NCBI GenBank assembly: GCA_037190225.1
Contig: JBBCJL010000006.1
Location: 620,001 to 684,000, forward strand
Direction of reading: 5' to 3'
From: MKSF01 sp037190225
Lineage (GTDB): Bacteria; Bacteroidota; Bacteroidia; Chitinophagales; Chitinophagaceae
Length of the DNA stretch: 64,000 nucleotides
The notes under the pieces are model-generated. The model saw only the letters and a program-made list of their open reading frames with translations, made no database searches and was not told the DNA's origin. This document shows, one piece after another, positions 24,389 through 33,403 of the stretch. The translations under genes were made by a program, and so were the position numbers. The number at the start of each line of letters is the position of its first letter. Positions within the stretch are counted from its first letter, which is position 1.

Positions 24389-26926
24389 ATGATGAAACGA
24401 CAATTATTAGCGCTCATCCTGGGCCTGTCCGGGATTACTGCATCGCTTGCCCAGACCAACAGGCACAACAACCTCGGGCAGCAGGAACACCTCTGGAAAA
24501 TGAGACGCATCAGCGATACCGCGTTTATCGCCGTAGGCAACAACGGCACCGTCCTCAGGTACCGGACCTCCTGCAATGACTGGCTGCCGGTCAACCCTCC
24601 CGGCTCAACGGACGACTTCAGGAACCTCTCTTTTCCTACGCCTCAGACAGGCTATATCAGCGGGCCTTCCAATGCCTTTTATAAAACTACCGATGGCGGC
24701 AATAACTGGAGCTATATCGGGCCTTCCGTTACCGGACTGACCAATGCCAGCATTCAGTGCGTACACTTTATCAGCGCCGATACCGGCTTTATCGCCGGCA
24801 GCCAGCTGGGTGTCTCCGGCGGCGGCCGGTTCATTAAAAGGACCACTGACGGCGGCGCCACCTGGACCAACGTCACACCAGCTACCATCAGCACCAGCAC
24901 AGTATATGACATGGCTTTCTTTTCCCCGGGTGTGGGCATAGCCGTAGCAACCAATAACAAAGCCTTCCGCACCACTGACAACGGTCTCACCTGGACAGCG
25001 GTAACCACACCGGCTACGGCTTACTCCGTAGCTACGGCAGGGAACAGCACAGCCGTTGCCGTTGCCAACGGCAGCATCATCCGCTCCACAGACCAGGGGC
25101 TTACATGGACCTCCGTATCGGCGGGCGCTACCGGGATGCAGGGCGTCCACTTTTACGACAATAACAACGGGATGATCGCAGCAGCCAATGGCACGATCCT
25201 GCATACTACAGACGGCGGGCTTACCTGGGCCGGCATACCCACCCTGCTGTCCCGGAAGATATATGATGTGGTGATGACGGGAAGCGGTCAGGCAGTGGCC
25301 GTGGGCGCCAATGGTATCGTACTGGATGTGGATAAGAACCAATCCTTCCACCGGCTGTTCGATGAAAGGTTCTGCCACCCTTCCGACAGCATCTCCTATA
25401 CCGGGTATGTGAATACGGACCTCTCCGGCTCACAGCAGGTCCGTAAATGGTTCTTTGAGAATGTCAACGAGGATGAGAACGGCCTGCTGGCTTCCGCCTG
25501 GTTCCCGGGCAAATTTGCCATCTATGATACCTACTATTACGAGGATATCCTGGGCCGGCAGCACAAGGATAGCGCCTATATAGAAACGAGGGCGCTGGAT
25601 TTCAGCGGCACAACGGCACTCTCTCTGCAATGGAACGAGGCCTTCTATACACATCCCGACTTCCTGAGCACTGCCAGGATAGACGGGTTTGACGGCACCA
25701 GGTGGATCACCCTGTACACCAACAGGGGACTGAACTACGGCGATAATGTGGCTTCCGCCATCTTCCCGTCCTATAAAAGGAATATTGACATCTCCGCGCT
25801 GGCAGGAGTAAGCTCAGCCAGGCTGCGGTTCTATTACATAGCGCCGAATACACAGGACGGGCTGAAGAACTTCTGGGCCATCAGCGACATTGAGGTGCGG
25901 GACCAGGTTACGGATATAGCCGTAGATAGCGTGACCATAGCGAATGCAGCTGCCTGCCTGGACCTGCAGCCAAGAGATATCGACATCCATATCAGCAATC
26001 CCGGAGCCCTGGATGTCTTCCCGCTTGAATTCGGATGGGCCAGCAGTGACGGGCAGTCGGGACATAATGCGGATTACAGCGTCTTAAGCTCCGGAAATTC
26101 TTACAGCATGACCCTGGTAGACGACTTCGTACCCAATATACAGGCCGGCACAGTGACGTTTAAAGCCTGGATCAGCAATACCCCCGATCATAATGATGCC
26201 AACGATACCTTTACCCTGCAATTAACCTACCTGCCCGCGGCTACCGGTAACGGTTTCCTGGGCAATGATACCACACTCTGTCCCGGGAGCCCGCTCACGC
26301 TGCACGTGCTGCCCGGCACCTCTGCTATTCTCTGGTCAGACGGTTCCGTTAACCCGTCACTGGATATACAAGCAGCAGGCACCTACTATGTCTCCGGCCT
26401 GCTGAACACCTGCCCTGTATCCGATACCATCCGTGTCGGTTTCCATAATGTGACGGTTCCGGTCATCACACCGGGGAACGGCAGCCTTAAGATCGCACCC
26501 GCTGCCTACAGCACCATCGAATGGTACAGGAACGATGTACCGCTGCCGGGATCTTCCGGGCAGACGGCCATCGACAACCCTGAGCCGGGTACTTACCAGG
26601 TAAGGATCACCACACCGGAAGGATGCGATGCAGCAAGCGCACCTTATGATCACCAGCCATCCGGCATCAGCGAAGCTGCAGCTGCAGAAAGCATCCGGTT
26701 ATACCCGGTGCCCGTTGAGCATACGCTCACCGTTACCGCGGGTCAGCCGTTCAGGAACGGCCTGATACATCTTTACAACAGTATAGGTAAATTGATCATG
26801 GTCACCCCGATACCTCCGGACAGCCCCGTCTTTACGATAGACATGGCACCACTGCCTGCAGGCATATACCTGCTCAGGATAACAGACGAAACCGGGGTCT
26901 TCAATGCCAGGATAACCAGGCAATAA
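24389..26926 (+). CDS. Secreted YCF48/BNR-repeat protein with type A T9SS sorting domain
   Basis: From ATG 24389 the protein has 845 residues and a signal peptide MMKRQLLALILGLSGITASL ending AQ. Residues about 25-310 form a beta propeller of YCF48/BNR-like blades, seen as repeated TTDGGNNWS, TTDGGATWT, TTDNGLTWT, STDQGLTWT and TTDGGLTWA. Beta-sandwich modules follow. The last ~80 residues (IRLYPVPVEHTLTVTA through LPAGIYLLRI) are a type A T9SS C-terminal signal. A GTG start at 24362 is possible but would put nine extra residues before the signal peptide. A binding or adhesion function is likely. Confidence 0.85.
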   Translation: MMKRQLLALILGLSGITASLAQTNRHNNLGQQEHLWKMRRISDTAFIAVGNNGTVLRYRTSCNDWLPVNPPGSTDDFRNLSFPTPQTGYISGPSNAFYKTTDGGNNWSYIGPSVTGLTNASIQCVHFISADTGFIAGSQLGVSGGGRFIKRTTDGGATWTNVTPATISTSTVYDMAFFSPGVGIAVATNNKAFRTTDNGLTWTAVTTPATAYSVATAGNSTAVAVANGSIIRSTDQGLTWTSVSAGATGMQGVHFYDNNNGMIAAANGTILHTTDGGLTWAGIPTLLSRKIYDVVMTGSGQAVAVGANGIVLDVDKNQSFHRLFDERFCHPSDSISYTGYVNTDLSGSQQVRKWFFENVNEDENGLLASAWFPGKFAIYDTYYYEDILGRQHKDSAYIETRALDFSGTTALSLQWNEAFYTHPDFLSTARIDGFDGTRWITLYTNRGLNYGDNVASAIFPSYKRNIDISALAGVSSARLRFYYIAPNTQDGLKNFWAISDIEVRDQVTDIAVDSVTIANAAACLDLQPRDIDIHISNPGALDVFPLEFGWASSDGQSGHNADYSVLSSGNSYSMTLVDDFVPNIQAGTVTFKAWISNTPDHNDANDTFTLQLTYLPAATGNGFLGNDTTLCPGSPLTLHVLPGTSAILWSDGSVNPSLDIQAAGTYYVSGLLNTCPVSDTIRVGFHNVTVPVITPGNGSLKIAPAAYSTIEWYRNDVPLPGSSGQTAIDNPEPGTYQVRITTPEGCDAASAPYDHQPSGISEAAAAESIRLYPVPVEHTLTVTAGQPFRNGLIHLYNSIGKLIMVTPIPPDSPVFTIDMAPLPAGIYLLRITDETGVFNARITRQ

Positions 26927-26960
26927 AGACCACTTACTACCCGGCGTCCGGGCAAAATAA

Positions 26961-26992
26961 CAGGCGGTCAGATGCTTATATCTGCCCGCCTG
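26961..26992 (+). terminator. Terminator-like hairpin after T9SS cargo gene
   Basis: The arms CAGGCGG/CCGCCTG plus an inner CAGAT/ATCTG pair close a six-base loop, 34 bases after the stop codon. No strong T tract follows, so its strength is uncertain. Confidence 0.5.
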
Positions 26993-27163
26993 TATCATTA
27001 TTGCATTGCGCTCAACCTGACAAGGGCTTGTCATTCCGGGATTATACCGTTTTCCGACAGCATCAGCACTTATAAAGGCCCCAGGCATATCATCCGTTGG
27101 CGTGCGGATGCGGACCGGGAAGCAACAAAAGAAATTCTCCTCCTCATTTTAAGCCGTATTAGT

Positions 27164-27171
27164 TAAATTTG
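27164..27171 (+). promoter_or_regulatory. -7 box before 27194 gene
   Basis: TAAATTTG is an exact TAnnTTTG match 22 bases before the ATG at 27194. Confidence 0.5.
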
Positions 27172-27193
27172 CGACACATTTTCTGATTCTATT

Positions 27194-27703
27194 ATGTTCA
27201 CTCCATTTGTCAGGCTGCTGATTCTGGCTATCTGCTCCGGCCTTTCCATATTTGCAGCTGTGTATAACATCCGTACATTACTGGTGCTGTCCGCCGTTGC
27301 ATCTGTCACTATGCTTATCGGCTACTTCCGGTCCTCTACCATACAGCTGGCGCTCAGGGCCGTGCTATCTGAAGACTTTGACAAAGCGGAAAAGCTGCTG
27401 CTGCAGATACGCTATCCCCAGCGGCTCTCCCGTAAAAACAGGCTATACTACCTGTTCTGCCAGGGAATAGTGGCAAGGGGACGGGAAGACTACCCTACGG
27501 CGACCGCTGCGCTGGAAGAGGCCGTCACGGAACGGCTGCATCCCGACCAGTACCAGGCGATGGCGCTGCTGGCCCTGACAGACATTCATATGGTGGAGGG
27601 GGACAGGGAAAAAGCCCGTTATTATTTCTCAAAAATGAAGAACCTGAAGGTCAGTCCCGCGCTTATGGAGTCAGTGCGTAAGATGCAGTCCTGGCTAGGC
27701 TAA
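27194..27703 (+). CDS. Membrane-anchored TPR-like hypothetical protein
   Basis: The 169-residue protein starts with two close hydrophobic segments (about 5-22 and 28-45), forming a membrane hairpin. The rest is helical and TPR-like: DFDKAEKLLLQI, YYLFCQGIVARGREDYPTA, AALEEAVTERL, YQAMALLALTDIHMVEGDREKA. Such a layout suggests a cytoplasmic scaffold at the inner membrane. I do not recognise a named family. It has its own -7 box and stands alone between the T9SS cargo gene and sucA. Confidence 0.7.
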   Translation: MFTPFVRLLILAICSGLSIFAAVYNIRTLLVLSAVASVTMLIGYFRSSTIQLALRAVLSEDFDKAEKLLLQIRYPQRLSRKNRLYYLFCQGIVARGREDYPTATAALEEAVTERLHPDQYQAMALLALTDIHMVEGDREKARYYFSKMKNLKVSPALMESVRKMQSWLG

Positions 27704-27799
27704 AAGGGCATATTTTGTCAATTTCCCGTTATTTATATACGGTACACACAAAAAATAAAAAACAAGCATGGTTCGTTCGTTTTAGTAATGAATAACCAT

Positions 27800-27807
27800 T
27801 AACTTTG
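27800..27807 (+). promoter_or_regulatory. sucA promoter -7 box
   Basis: TAACTTTG is an exact TAnnTTTG match, leaving a leader of about 45 bases before the sucA ATG at 27856. Confidence 0.55.
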
Positions 27808-27855
27808 TGAACTCTCATAATTATTTTACCTAAATAAAAGTTTTAGCTACCCGAA

Positions 27856-30627
27856 ATGAAAGATTTCTCGTATATTACAAATTCGCACCCTTCGTATATT
27901 GAAGCTCTATACGAGTCGTATTTGAAAGAACCGGACGCCGTAGATCCGGAATACAAAAAATTCTTTGAAGGTTTTGATTTTGCCTACAGCAAAGTAAATG
28001 AAAGTGATATCACCACTACAGCGCCTGTAGCCGGCATATCAGCCCCTGCCGTAAGTGCTGAAGCATCCGGCGATGTGGATCTGACAAAAGAGCTGGCCGT
28101 ATATGAGCTGATTCACTGCTACCGCAAAAAAGGACACCTGGAAGCTAAGACCAATCCTATCCGTGCCAGAAAAGACAGGAAAGCACGCCTGGCGCTGGAA
28201 GACTTCGGACTGTCCGAAGCCGACCTGGACACGCCTTTCTATTCCGGGGAAATACTCAAACTGGGAAAAGCTACACTGAGGGAGATCATCGCTAAGCTAA
28301 AACATTACTACTGTGGTCCTATAGGCATTCAGTACACCTATATGAACAAGCAGGATCAGTACGAATGGTGCAAGGATCGCTATGAAGAGCTGATGGATAC
28401 CCCGTTCAGCACAGAAGAGCAGAAACGCATCCTGCATAAGCTGAACTACGGGGTAATATTTGAAAAATTCCTGAGCACCAAATTCATCGGTCAGAAAAGA
28501 TTCGGCCTGGAAGGCGGGGAAAATATGATCCCCGCGCTGGACAGGATCATTACCAGTGCGGCCGATAAAGGCGTGGAAGAAGTAGTGATCGGCATGGCGC
28601 ACAGGGGCCGCCTGAATGTGCTGGCCAATATCCTGAGAAAAACATACGACCAGATATTCTCTGAATTTGAAGGTACCCTGCCTGAAGATTTCACTATGGG
28701 CAGCGGGGACGTTAAATATCACCTGGGCTTCCGCTCACAGGTAAAAACAGCCAATGACAGGGATATCAATATACAGCTGCTGCCCAACCCATCGCACCTG
28801 GAAGCCGTAAACCCCATCGTATCGGGCTTTTCAAGGGCCAAAGCCGATAAGGTGTACGGTTTCGATAACAGCAAGGTATTGCCCATCCTGATACACGGTG
28901 ACGCCGCGGTGGCAGGACAGGGAATTATTTATGAGCTGCTGCAGATGAGCAAGCTGGAAGGTTACAGGAACGGTGGTACCATACACTTTGTCATCAATAA
29001 CCAGATCGGCTTTACAACAGATTTTGAAGACGCCCGCTCTTCCGACTACTGTACCTCTATCGCGACAATGGTGCAGGCTCCCGTAATACATGTGAACGGC
29101 GATGATGCCGAAGCTGTAGTGAGAGCCGCCATCTTTGCCATAGAATACCGCCAGAAATTCGGATCGGACGTATTCCTGGATATGGTATGCTACCGTAAGA
29201 ACGGCCATAACGAAGGCGATGAGCCCAAGTTCACCCAGCCGATGATGTATTCGGTAATAGACAAGCATGCCAATCCAAGGGAAATATACACCCAATACCT
29301 GCTCCTGAACGGACAGCCCGATGCACAGAACATGGCTAAAGAGATGGAAAGGGTATTCTGGGACGAATTACAGGCCAGGCTGGACGAGCAGAAGCAAAAG
29401 CCGTTCCCTTATACCTACCAGGAGCCGGAGCTGAAATGGAGGGCTTTGAGAAGAGCGAAGCCGGAAGATTTCCTGCGTTCTCCCGAAACTGCCGTAGATG
29501 ATGCTACCATCAGGGAGCTGTTCCGCACTATTATGTCCTGGCCCGATATCTTCACCCCTAACAGGAAGATAGATAAGCTCCTGAAAGATAAGGTAAAGAT
29601 GTTTGAGGCCGAAGGTAAGTTCGATTGGGCTACCGGCGAGCTGCTGGCCTATGCTTCCCTGATCAGGGAAGGCCACAATGTACGCCTGAGCGGTGAAGAT
29701 GTGGAAAGGGGCACTTTCTCCCATCGCCATGCCATCCTCAAGGATGCCAATAACGGCACTCCCTACAACAGGCTGTCGGATGCAGGCGACAATGCCAGCT
29801 TCTCTGTTTACAATTCTCTACTGAGCGAGTACGCTGTGCTGGGCTTTGACTATGGCTACGCTATGGCAGACCCTACCAACCTGGTGGTCTGGGAAGCGCA
29901 ATACGGAGATTTTGCCAACGGCGCCCAGATCATCATAGACCAGTACCTGACCAGCGCCGAAGAAAAATGGACCACCCAGAACGGCCTGGTGATGCTACTG
30001 CCGCACGGTTATGAAGGCGGCGGACCGGAGCACTCCAGCGCAAGGCTGGAACGCTTCCTGCAAATGAGCGCTGAAAACAATATTTTCGTTACCAATATCA
30101 CGACCTCGGCCAACTTTTTCCATGCCTTAAGGCGCCAGCTGAACTTACCGTTCCGTAAGCCCCTGGTAAACTTTTCACCCAAAGCCAACCTGCGCCACCT
30201 GAGGTCCTACTCTCCTATCGGAGACTTTACGACCGGGGGATTCAAAGAGGTGATCGATGATCCCAACATCAGTGACGTATCCAAAGTGAAGCGTGTGCTG
30301 CTGTGTACCGGTAAGGTCTACTTTGACCTCAGCGATAAGCAGCTGGAAGAGAAAAGGGAAGATGTGGCAATTATCAGGCTGGAGCAGATCTACCCGCTGC
30401 CGCAGGCACAGCTGAATGAGCTGTACAACAAGTACAAAAGCGCTCAATGGCTGTGGGTACAGGAAGAGCCCCGCAACATGGGTGCAGCCGCTTTCCTTAA
30501 GATGAACCTGGAAGGCATCAACCTGGGATACCTGACCCGCCAGGCCAGCGCGGCTACTGCGACAGGCTTCGCGAAAAAGCATGCCAGCGAACAGAAGATT
30601 CTGGTGGAAAAAGCCTTCGAGATATAA
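27856..30627 (+). CDS. sucA: 2-oxoglutarate dehydrogenase E1 component
   Basis: SucA decarboxylates 2-oxoglutarate with thiamine diphosphate in the TCA cycle. The protein has 923 residues, the usual length, and starts with the E2-binding segment (SYIEALYESYLKEPDAVDPEY). It contains GMAHRGRLNVL, the HGDAAVAGQGIIYE loop, NNQIGFTT and the cofactor region GDDAEAVVRAA...NGHNEGDEP. The C-terminal domain has LPHGYEGGGPEHSSARLERFLQ in two parts. The gene stands alone: the usual E2 gene (sucB) is not downstream. A promoter box precedes it and a hairpin terminator follows. Confidence 0.96.
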   Translation: MKDFSYITNSHPSYIEALYESYLKEPDAVDPEYKKFFEGFDFAYSKVNESDITTTAPVAGISAPAVSAEASGDVDLTKELAVYELIHCYRKKGHLEAKTNPIRARKDRKARLALEDFGLSEADLDTPFYSGEILKLGKATLREIIAKLKHYYCGPIGIQYTYMNKQDQYEWCKDRYEELMDTPFSTEEQKRILHKLNYGVIFEKFLSTKFIGQKRFGLEGGENMIPALDRIITSAADKGVEEVVIGMAHRGRLNVLANILRKTYDQIFSEFEGTLPEDFTMGSGDVKYHLGFRSQVKTANDRDINIQLLPNPSHLEAVNPIVSGFSRAKADKVYGFDNSKVLPILIHGDAAVAGQGIIYELLQMSKLEGYRNGGTIHFVINNQIGFTTDFEDARSSDYCTSIATMVQAPVIHVNGDDAEAVVRAAIFAIEYRQKFGSDVFLDMVCYRKNGHNEGDEPKFTQPMMYSVIDKHANPREIYTQYLLLNGQPDAQNMAKEMERVFWDELQARLDEQKQKPFPYTYQEPELKWRALRRAKPEDFLRSPETAVDDATIRELFRTIMSWPDIFTPNRKIDKLLKDKVKMFEAEGKFDWATGELLAYASLIREGHNVRLSGEDVERGTFSHRHAILKDANNGTPYNRLSDAGDNASFSVYNSLLSEYAVLGFDYGYAMADPTNLVVWEAQYGDFANGAQIIIDQYLTSAEEKWTTQNGLVMLLPHGYEGGGPEHSSARLERFLQMSAENNIFVTNITTSANFFHALRRQLNLPFRKPLVNFSPKANLRHLRSYSPIGDFTTGGFKEVIDDPNISDVSKVKRVLLCTGKVYFDLSDKQLEEKREDVAIIRLEQIYPLPQAQLNELYNKYKSAQWLWVQEEPRNMGAAAFLKMNLEGINLGYLTRQASAATATGFAKKHASEQKILVEKAFEI

Positions 30628-30658
30628 TATACTTCCGCTACCATACTGTATAGAAAGC

Positions 30659-30707
30659 AAGCCACCCTGTCATATCGAGCCAAGTCGAAATATTGACAGG
30701 GTGGCTT
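30659..30707 (+). terminator. Long hairpin terminator after sucA, repeat-like
   Basis: A 14-base perfect stem (AAGCCACCCTGTCA and complement) encloses an inner TCGA-gccaag-TCGA pair. The form, with CTGTCATATCGAGC in the left arm, resembles dispersed intergenic repeats. It starts 32 bases after the sucA stop and probably ends its transcript. Confidence 0.7.
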
Positions 30708-30787
30708 ATTTATACCTTTCATATCCGACAAGCTCCATGTGAAAATACAAAATAAGGCAGCCTCTTATTACCAGGTATCATATCCTG

Positions 30788-32098
30788 CTACCCGCTGCTT
30801 TTTACCTCAGGCGGCAGCACCGTATAATCTTCAAACTTAAACTTCCGCAGCGATGGTGTCCTGAAATATGTGACCGCCACGACACCCAGGGTTATCGTAC
30901 CGCCCACCACGATAGCCGGTACAGTGCCCAGCCAGTTGGCCATCAGGCCGCTCTCAAAATCCCCCAGCTCGTTGGAAGAGCTGATGAACATGGTATTCAC
31001 GGACGACACCCTTCCCCTCATATCATCGGGCGTGACCAGCTGCAAGATAGTCCCCCTGATCACTACGCTCACGGCATCGAACATACCCGAAGCTGCCAGG
31101 AAGACCCAGGAGAGGATAAACACCCGGGACAGCCCGAAGCCTACAATGCACAAGCCGAAGCAGGCCACACATATGAACAGCTTCCTGCCCGGCTGCTTTT
31201 TCAAAGGGATAAAGGCCAGCAATATCATCGTGGCAATGGCACCGATGCCCGGAGCCGCCCGCAGTATGCCGAAAGCCCCCGCACCGCTGAACATCGTGCC
31301 GTCCTCCGGATAAAATTCCGCCTGGATAGCAGGCAGCAGCGCTACCGCGCCCCCGAACAGTACCGAGAACATATCCAGGCATAAGGCTCCCAGCAAAGGG
31401 GGTGTGCTGAATACGAATTTCAGCCCTTCTCCCACGCTTTTCAGCACAGGCTCCTTATTATCCCGCATCAGGATGGGCTTTGTCCCGATCAGGCTGATGG
31501 GCAACAGCAGCAGCACCTCCAGCAAAAACACCACGAACATACCATTGGCCGGACCCGTCTGAACGATCAGAAAGCCACCCATTACAGGCCCCAGTACCGA
31601 TCCCAGCTGCCAGGAAAGACTGGACCAGCTGGTGGCGTTGGGATACAGGGATTTGGGAACGACCAGCCCCAGCATGGAAAAGGATGTAGGTCCTAAAAAG
31701 GCCCGGAAGATACCACCGATGAATATAAGGCTGTAAATAGCGCCCATACGGGAGCCATGAGACATAAAGGTGGTCCGGGAAGTGTCAAAGCAAGCATACA
31801 GCCCGAATCCCAGGATGATGTAGGCCAGTATAAGCTTACGGTACAATCCCCGTTTCTCGCTTTTATCTACCCAATACCCGGCAAAGAAAGAGCAGGATAT
31901 GATAGGGATCACCTCGGCAAGCCCTATCAGGCCCAAGGCCATTTTGCTCTGTCCCGTAAGATGGAATACATTGTAGGCAACAATGGTAAACTGCATGCTT
32001 AATGCAAAGATCAGCCCGAACCTGATCAGCAGGTAATACAAAAACTCATTATATGCCAGCGCAGGATTTTTCCCTTTTAGTTTATCTATCCAGTTCAT
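30788..32098 (-). CDS. MFS transporter
   Basis: From ATG 32098 the protein has 436 residues with about twelve membrane segments. It has the MFS loop-2/3 region (GYWVDKSEKRGLYRKL) and a second basic loop between the halves. The layout and segments such as ALLPAIQAEFYPEDGTMFSGAGAFG in two parts resemble the Bcr/EntS-like MFS exporters, but a substrate cannot be named. An upstream frame from a TTG at 32155 would add 19 residues; a TACATTTG -7 box at 32104-32111 argues against it. The gene is alone on the minus strand. Confidence 0.85.
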   Translation of the reverse strand: MNWIDKLKGKNPALAYNEFLYYLLIRFGLIFALSMQFTIVAYNVFHLTGQSKMALGLIGLAEVIPIISCSFFAGYWVDKSEKRGLYRKLILAYIILGFGLYACFDTSRTTFMSHGSRMGAIYSLIFIGGIFRAFLGPTSFSMLGLVVPKSLYPNATSWSSLSWQLGSVLGPVMGGFLIVQTGPANGMFVVFLLEVLLLLPISLIGTKPILMRDNKEPVLKSVGEGLKFVFSTPPLLGALCLDMFSVLFGGAVALLPAIQAEFYPEDGTMFSGAGAFGILRAAPGIGAIATMILLAFIPLKKQPGRKLFICVACFGLCIVGFGLSRVFILSWVFLAASGMFDAVSVVIRGTILQLVTPDDMRGRVSSVNTMFISSSNELGDFESGLMANWLGTVPAIVVGGTITLGVVAVTYFRTPSLRKFKFEDYTVLPPEVKSSG

Positions 32099-32103
32099 GA
32101 ACG

Positions 32104-32111
32104 CAAATGTA
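32104..32111 (-). promoter_or_regulatory. -7 box of MFS gene
   Basis: TACATTTG on the minus strand matches TAnnTTTG and lies 5 bases before ATG 32098, so the message may be nearly leaderless. Confidence 0.35.
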
Positions 32112-32165
32112 CGTACCGGCTCCCGATTTGCGATGACAATTCCTCCCTGGCTCAACGAATTTACC

Positions 32166-32173
32166 TATATTTG
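32166..32173 (+). promoter_or_regulatory. kptA promoter -7 box
   Basis: TATATTTG matches TAnnTTTG exactly. Its last three bases are the TTG at 32171 that opens the longest frame, so translation should start at ATG 32189 instead. Confidence 0.5.
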
Positions 32174-32188
32174 ACATCATCATATTAT

Positions 32189-32761
32189 ATGGACCAGTCA
32201 AGTCTTAAACGACTCAGTAAATTTCTCAGCCGGATACTCCGGCACCAGCCGGAAGCCATAGGTCTTTCTCTGGACGCCAACGGCTGGGCAGATATCAGCC
32301 AGCTCCTTGAAAAGGCAGCACAGCACCAGCACCCTATGGACATAGATATCTTAAAGCATATAGTTGCTACCAACCCCAAGCAGAGATTCTCCCTGGACGC
32401 CGCCAAATCCAGGATAAGGGCGAACCAGGGGCATAGCATCGCCGTAGACCTGTCCCTCTTACCGCAGCAGCCTCCTGCCCTCCTGTATCATGGTACGGGC
32501 ATATCCAATGCGGCAGCCATTGCCGAACAGGGCATCTTAAAGCAGCAAAGACAGCACGTACACTTAAGCAGCGATATGGCCACGGCCACACAGGTGGGCA
32601 GCAGGCATGGCAAGCCGTATATCTTTACCGTGACGGCAGGCAGTATGCACCGGGACGGGTTCCTGTTCTATTGTTCTGAAAATGGTGTCTGGCTGACGGA
32701 CAATGTGCCGCCGCAATACCTGGAGAGTATGGAAAGCGCCGGTAAGGCCGCTCATACCTAA
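32189..32761 (+). CDS. kptA: RNA 2'-phosphotransferase KptA/Tpt1
   Basis: KptA transfers a 2'-phosphate from RNA to NAD. In yeast this finishes tRNA splicing, while in bacteria the natural substrate is unknown. From ATG 32189 the protein has 190 residues. It has the N-terminal winged-helix part (KRLSKFLSRILRHQPEAIGL, then GWADISQLL) and the ART-like catalytic part with YHGT, HVHLS, VGSRHG and ENGVWLTDNVPPQYL. The gene ends 4 bp inside the 3' end of the convergent Crp-like gene. The call is strong. Confidence 0.93.
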   Translation: MDQSSLKRLSKFLSRILRHQPEAIGLSLDANGWADISQLLEKAAQHQHPMDIDILKHIVATNPKQRFSLDAAKSRIRANQGHSIAVDLSLLPQQPPALLYHGTGISNAAAIAEQGILKQQRQHVHLSSDMATATQVGSRHGKPYIFTVTAGSMHRDGFLFYCSENGVWLTDNVPPQYLESMESAGKAAHT

Positions 32762-33336
32762 CGGTAAAGGCTGCTTCTCATCTTGCTTAAAAATTCAGGA
32801 GTGACCCCTATATAGGCAGCCACGTACTTTTGCGGAATGGTATGGATAATGCCAGGGTAAGTGTCGCAAAACTGCAGGTAGCGCTCCCTGGCGGTAAGCG
32901 ACAGGGTATCTATTACCCGCTGCCTCGTGGCGCACAGGGCATTTTCCGTAACGATCCTGAAATAACGCTCCATCTTAGGCAAGGCATCGAACATCTCCAG
33001 CTGGCGCTCCCGAGACAGTAAAAGCACTTCACTTTCAACAATGCTTTCCGTGTACAGATGACTTCTGCTGCCCTTGAGGAAAGACAGCATATCCGTTATC
33101 CACCAGCCTTCAGGCGCAAACTGGAGGATATGCTCCATACCGTCCTCATCCACCGAATACGACCTGAGACAGCCGCTCAGCACAAAAGCGACCTGCTGTA
33201 TATGGGCGCCTTCCCTGAACAGGAGCTGCTTCCTGGACAGCTTTTCATATGTGAAATAAGGAAGGAGCTGCTCATATTCCTGTGCTGACAGGGATATGTA
33301 TTTGCCTATGCTTTGCCGTAATACAGATATATCCAT
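32758..33336 (-). CDS. Crp/Fnr-family transcriptional regulator
   Basis: This 192-residue protein has an N-terminal cyclic-nucleotide-binding-type barrel (KLSRKQLLFREGAHIQQVAF, LSGCLRSYSVDEDG, APEGWWITDM) and a C-terminal helix-turn-helix (IPQKYVAAYIGVTPEFLSKM). The barrel lacks the RxA phosphate-binding motif of true cAMP receptors, and no Fe-S cysteine set is seen, so the signal is unknown. This short type is abundant in Bacteroidota. It converges on kptA with a 4-bp overlap of the two 3' ends (shared CTAA). Confidence 0.88.
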   Translation of the reverse strand: MDISVLRQSIGKYISLSAQEYEQLLPYFTYEKLSRKQLLFREGAHIQQVAFVLSGCLRSYSVDEDGMEHILQFAPEGWWITDMLSFLKGSRSHLYTESIVESEVLLLSRERQLEMFDALPKMERYFRIVTENALCATRQRVIDTLSLTARERYLQFCDTYPGIIHTIPQKYVAAYIGVTPEFLSKMRSSLYR

Positions 33337-33403
33337 GATGATGACCGTAATATTTCAGAACCTAAATGTAGCGCTTTTTCTTCATTGCACGCAGCTTTCC
33401 GTA

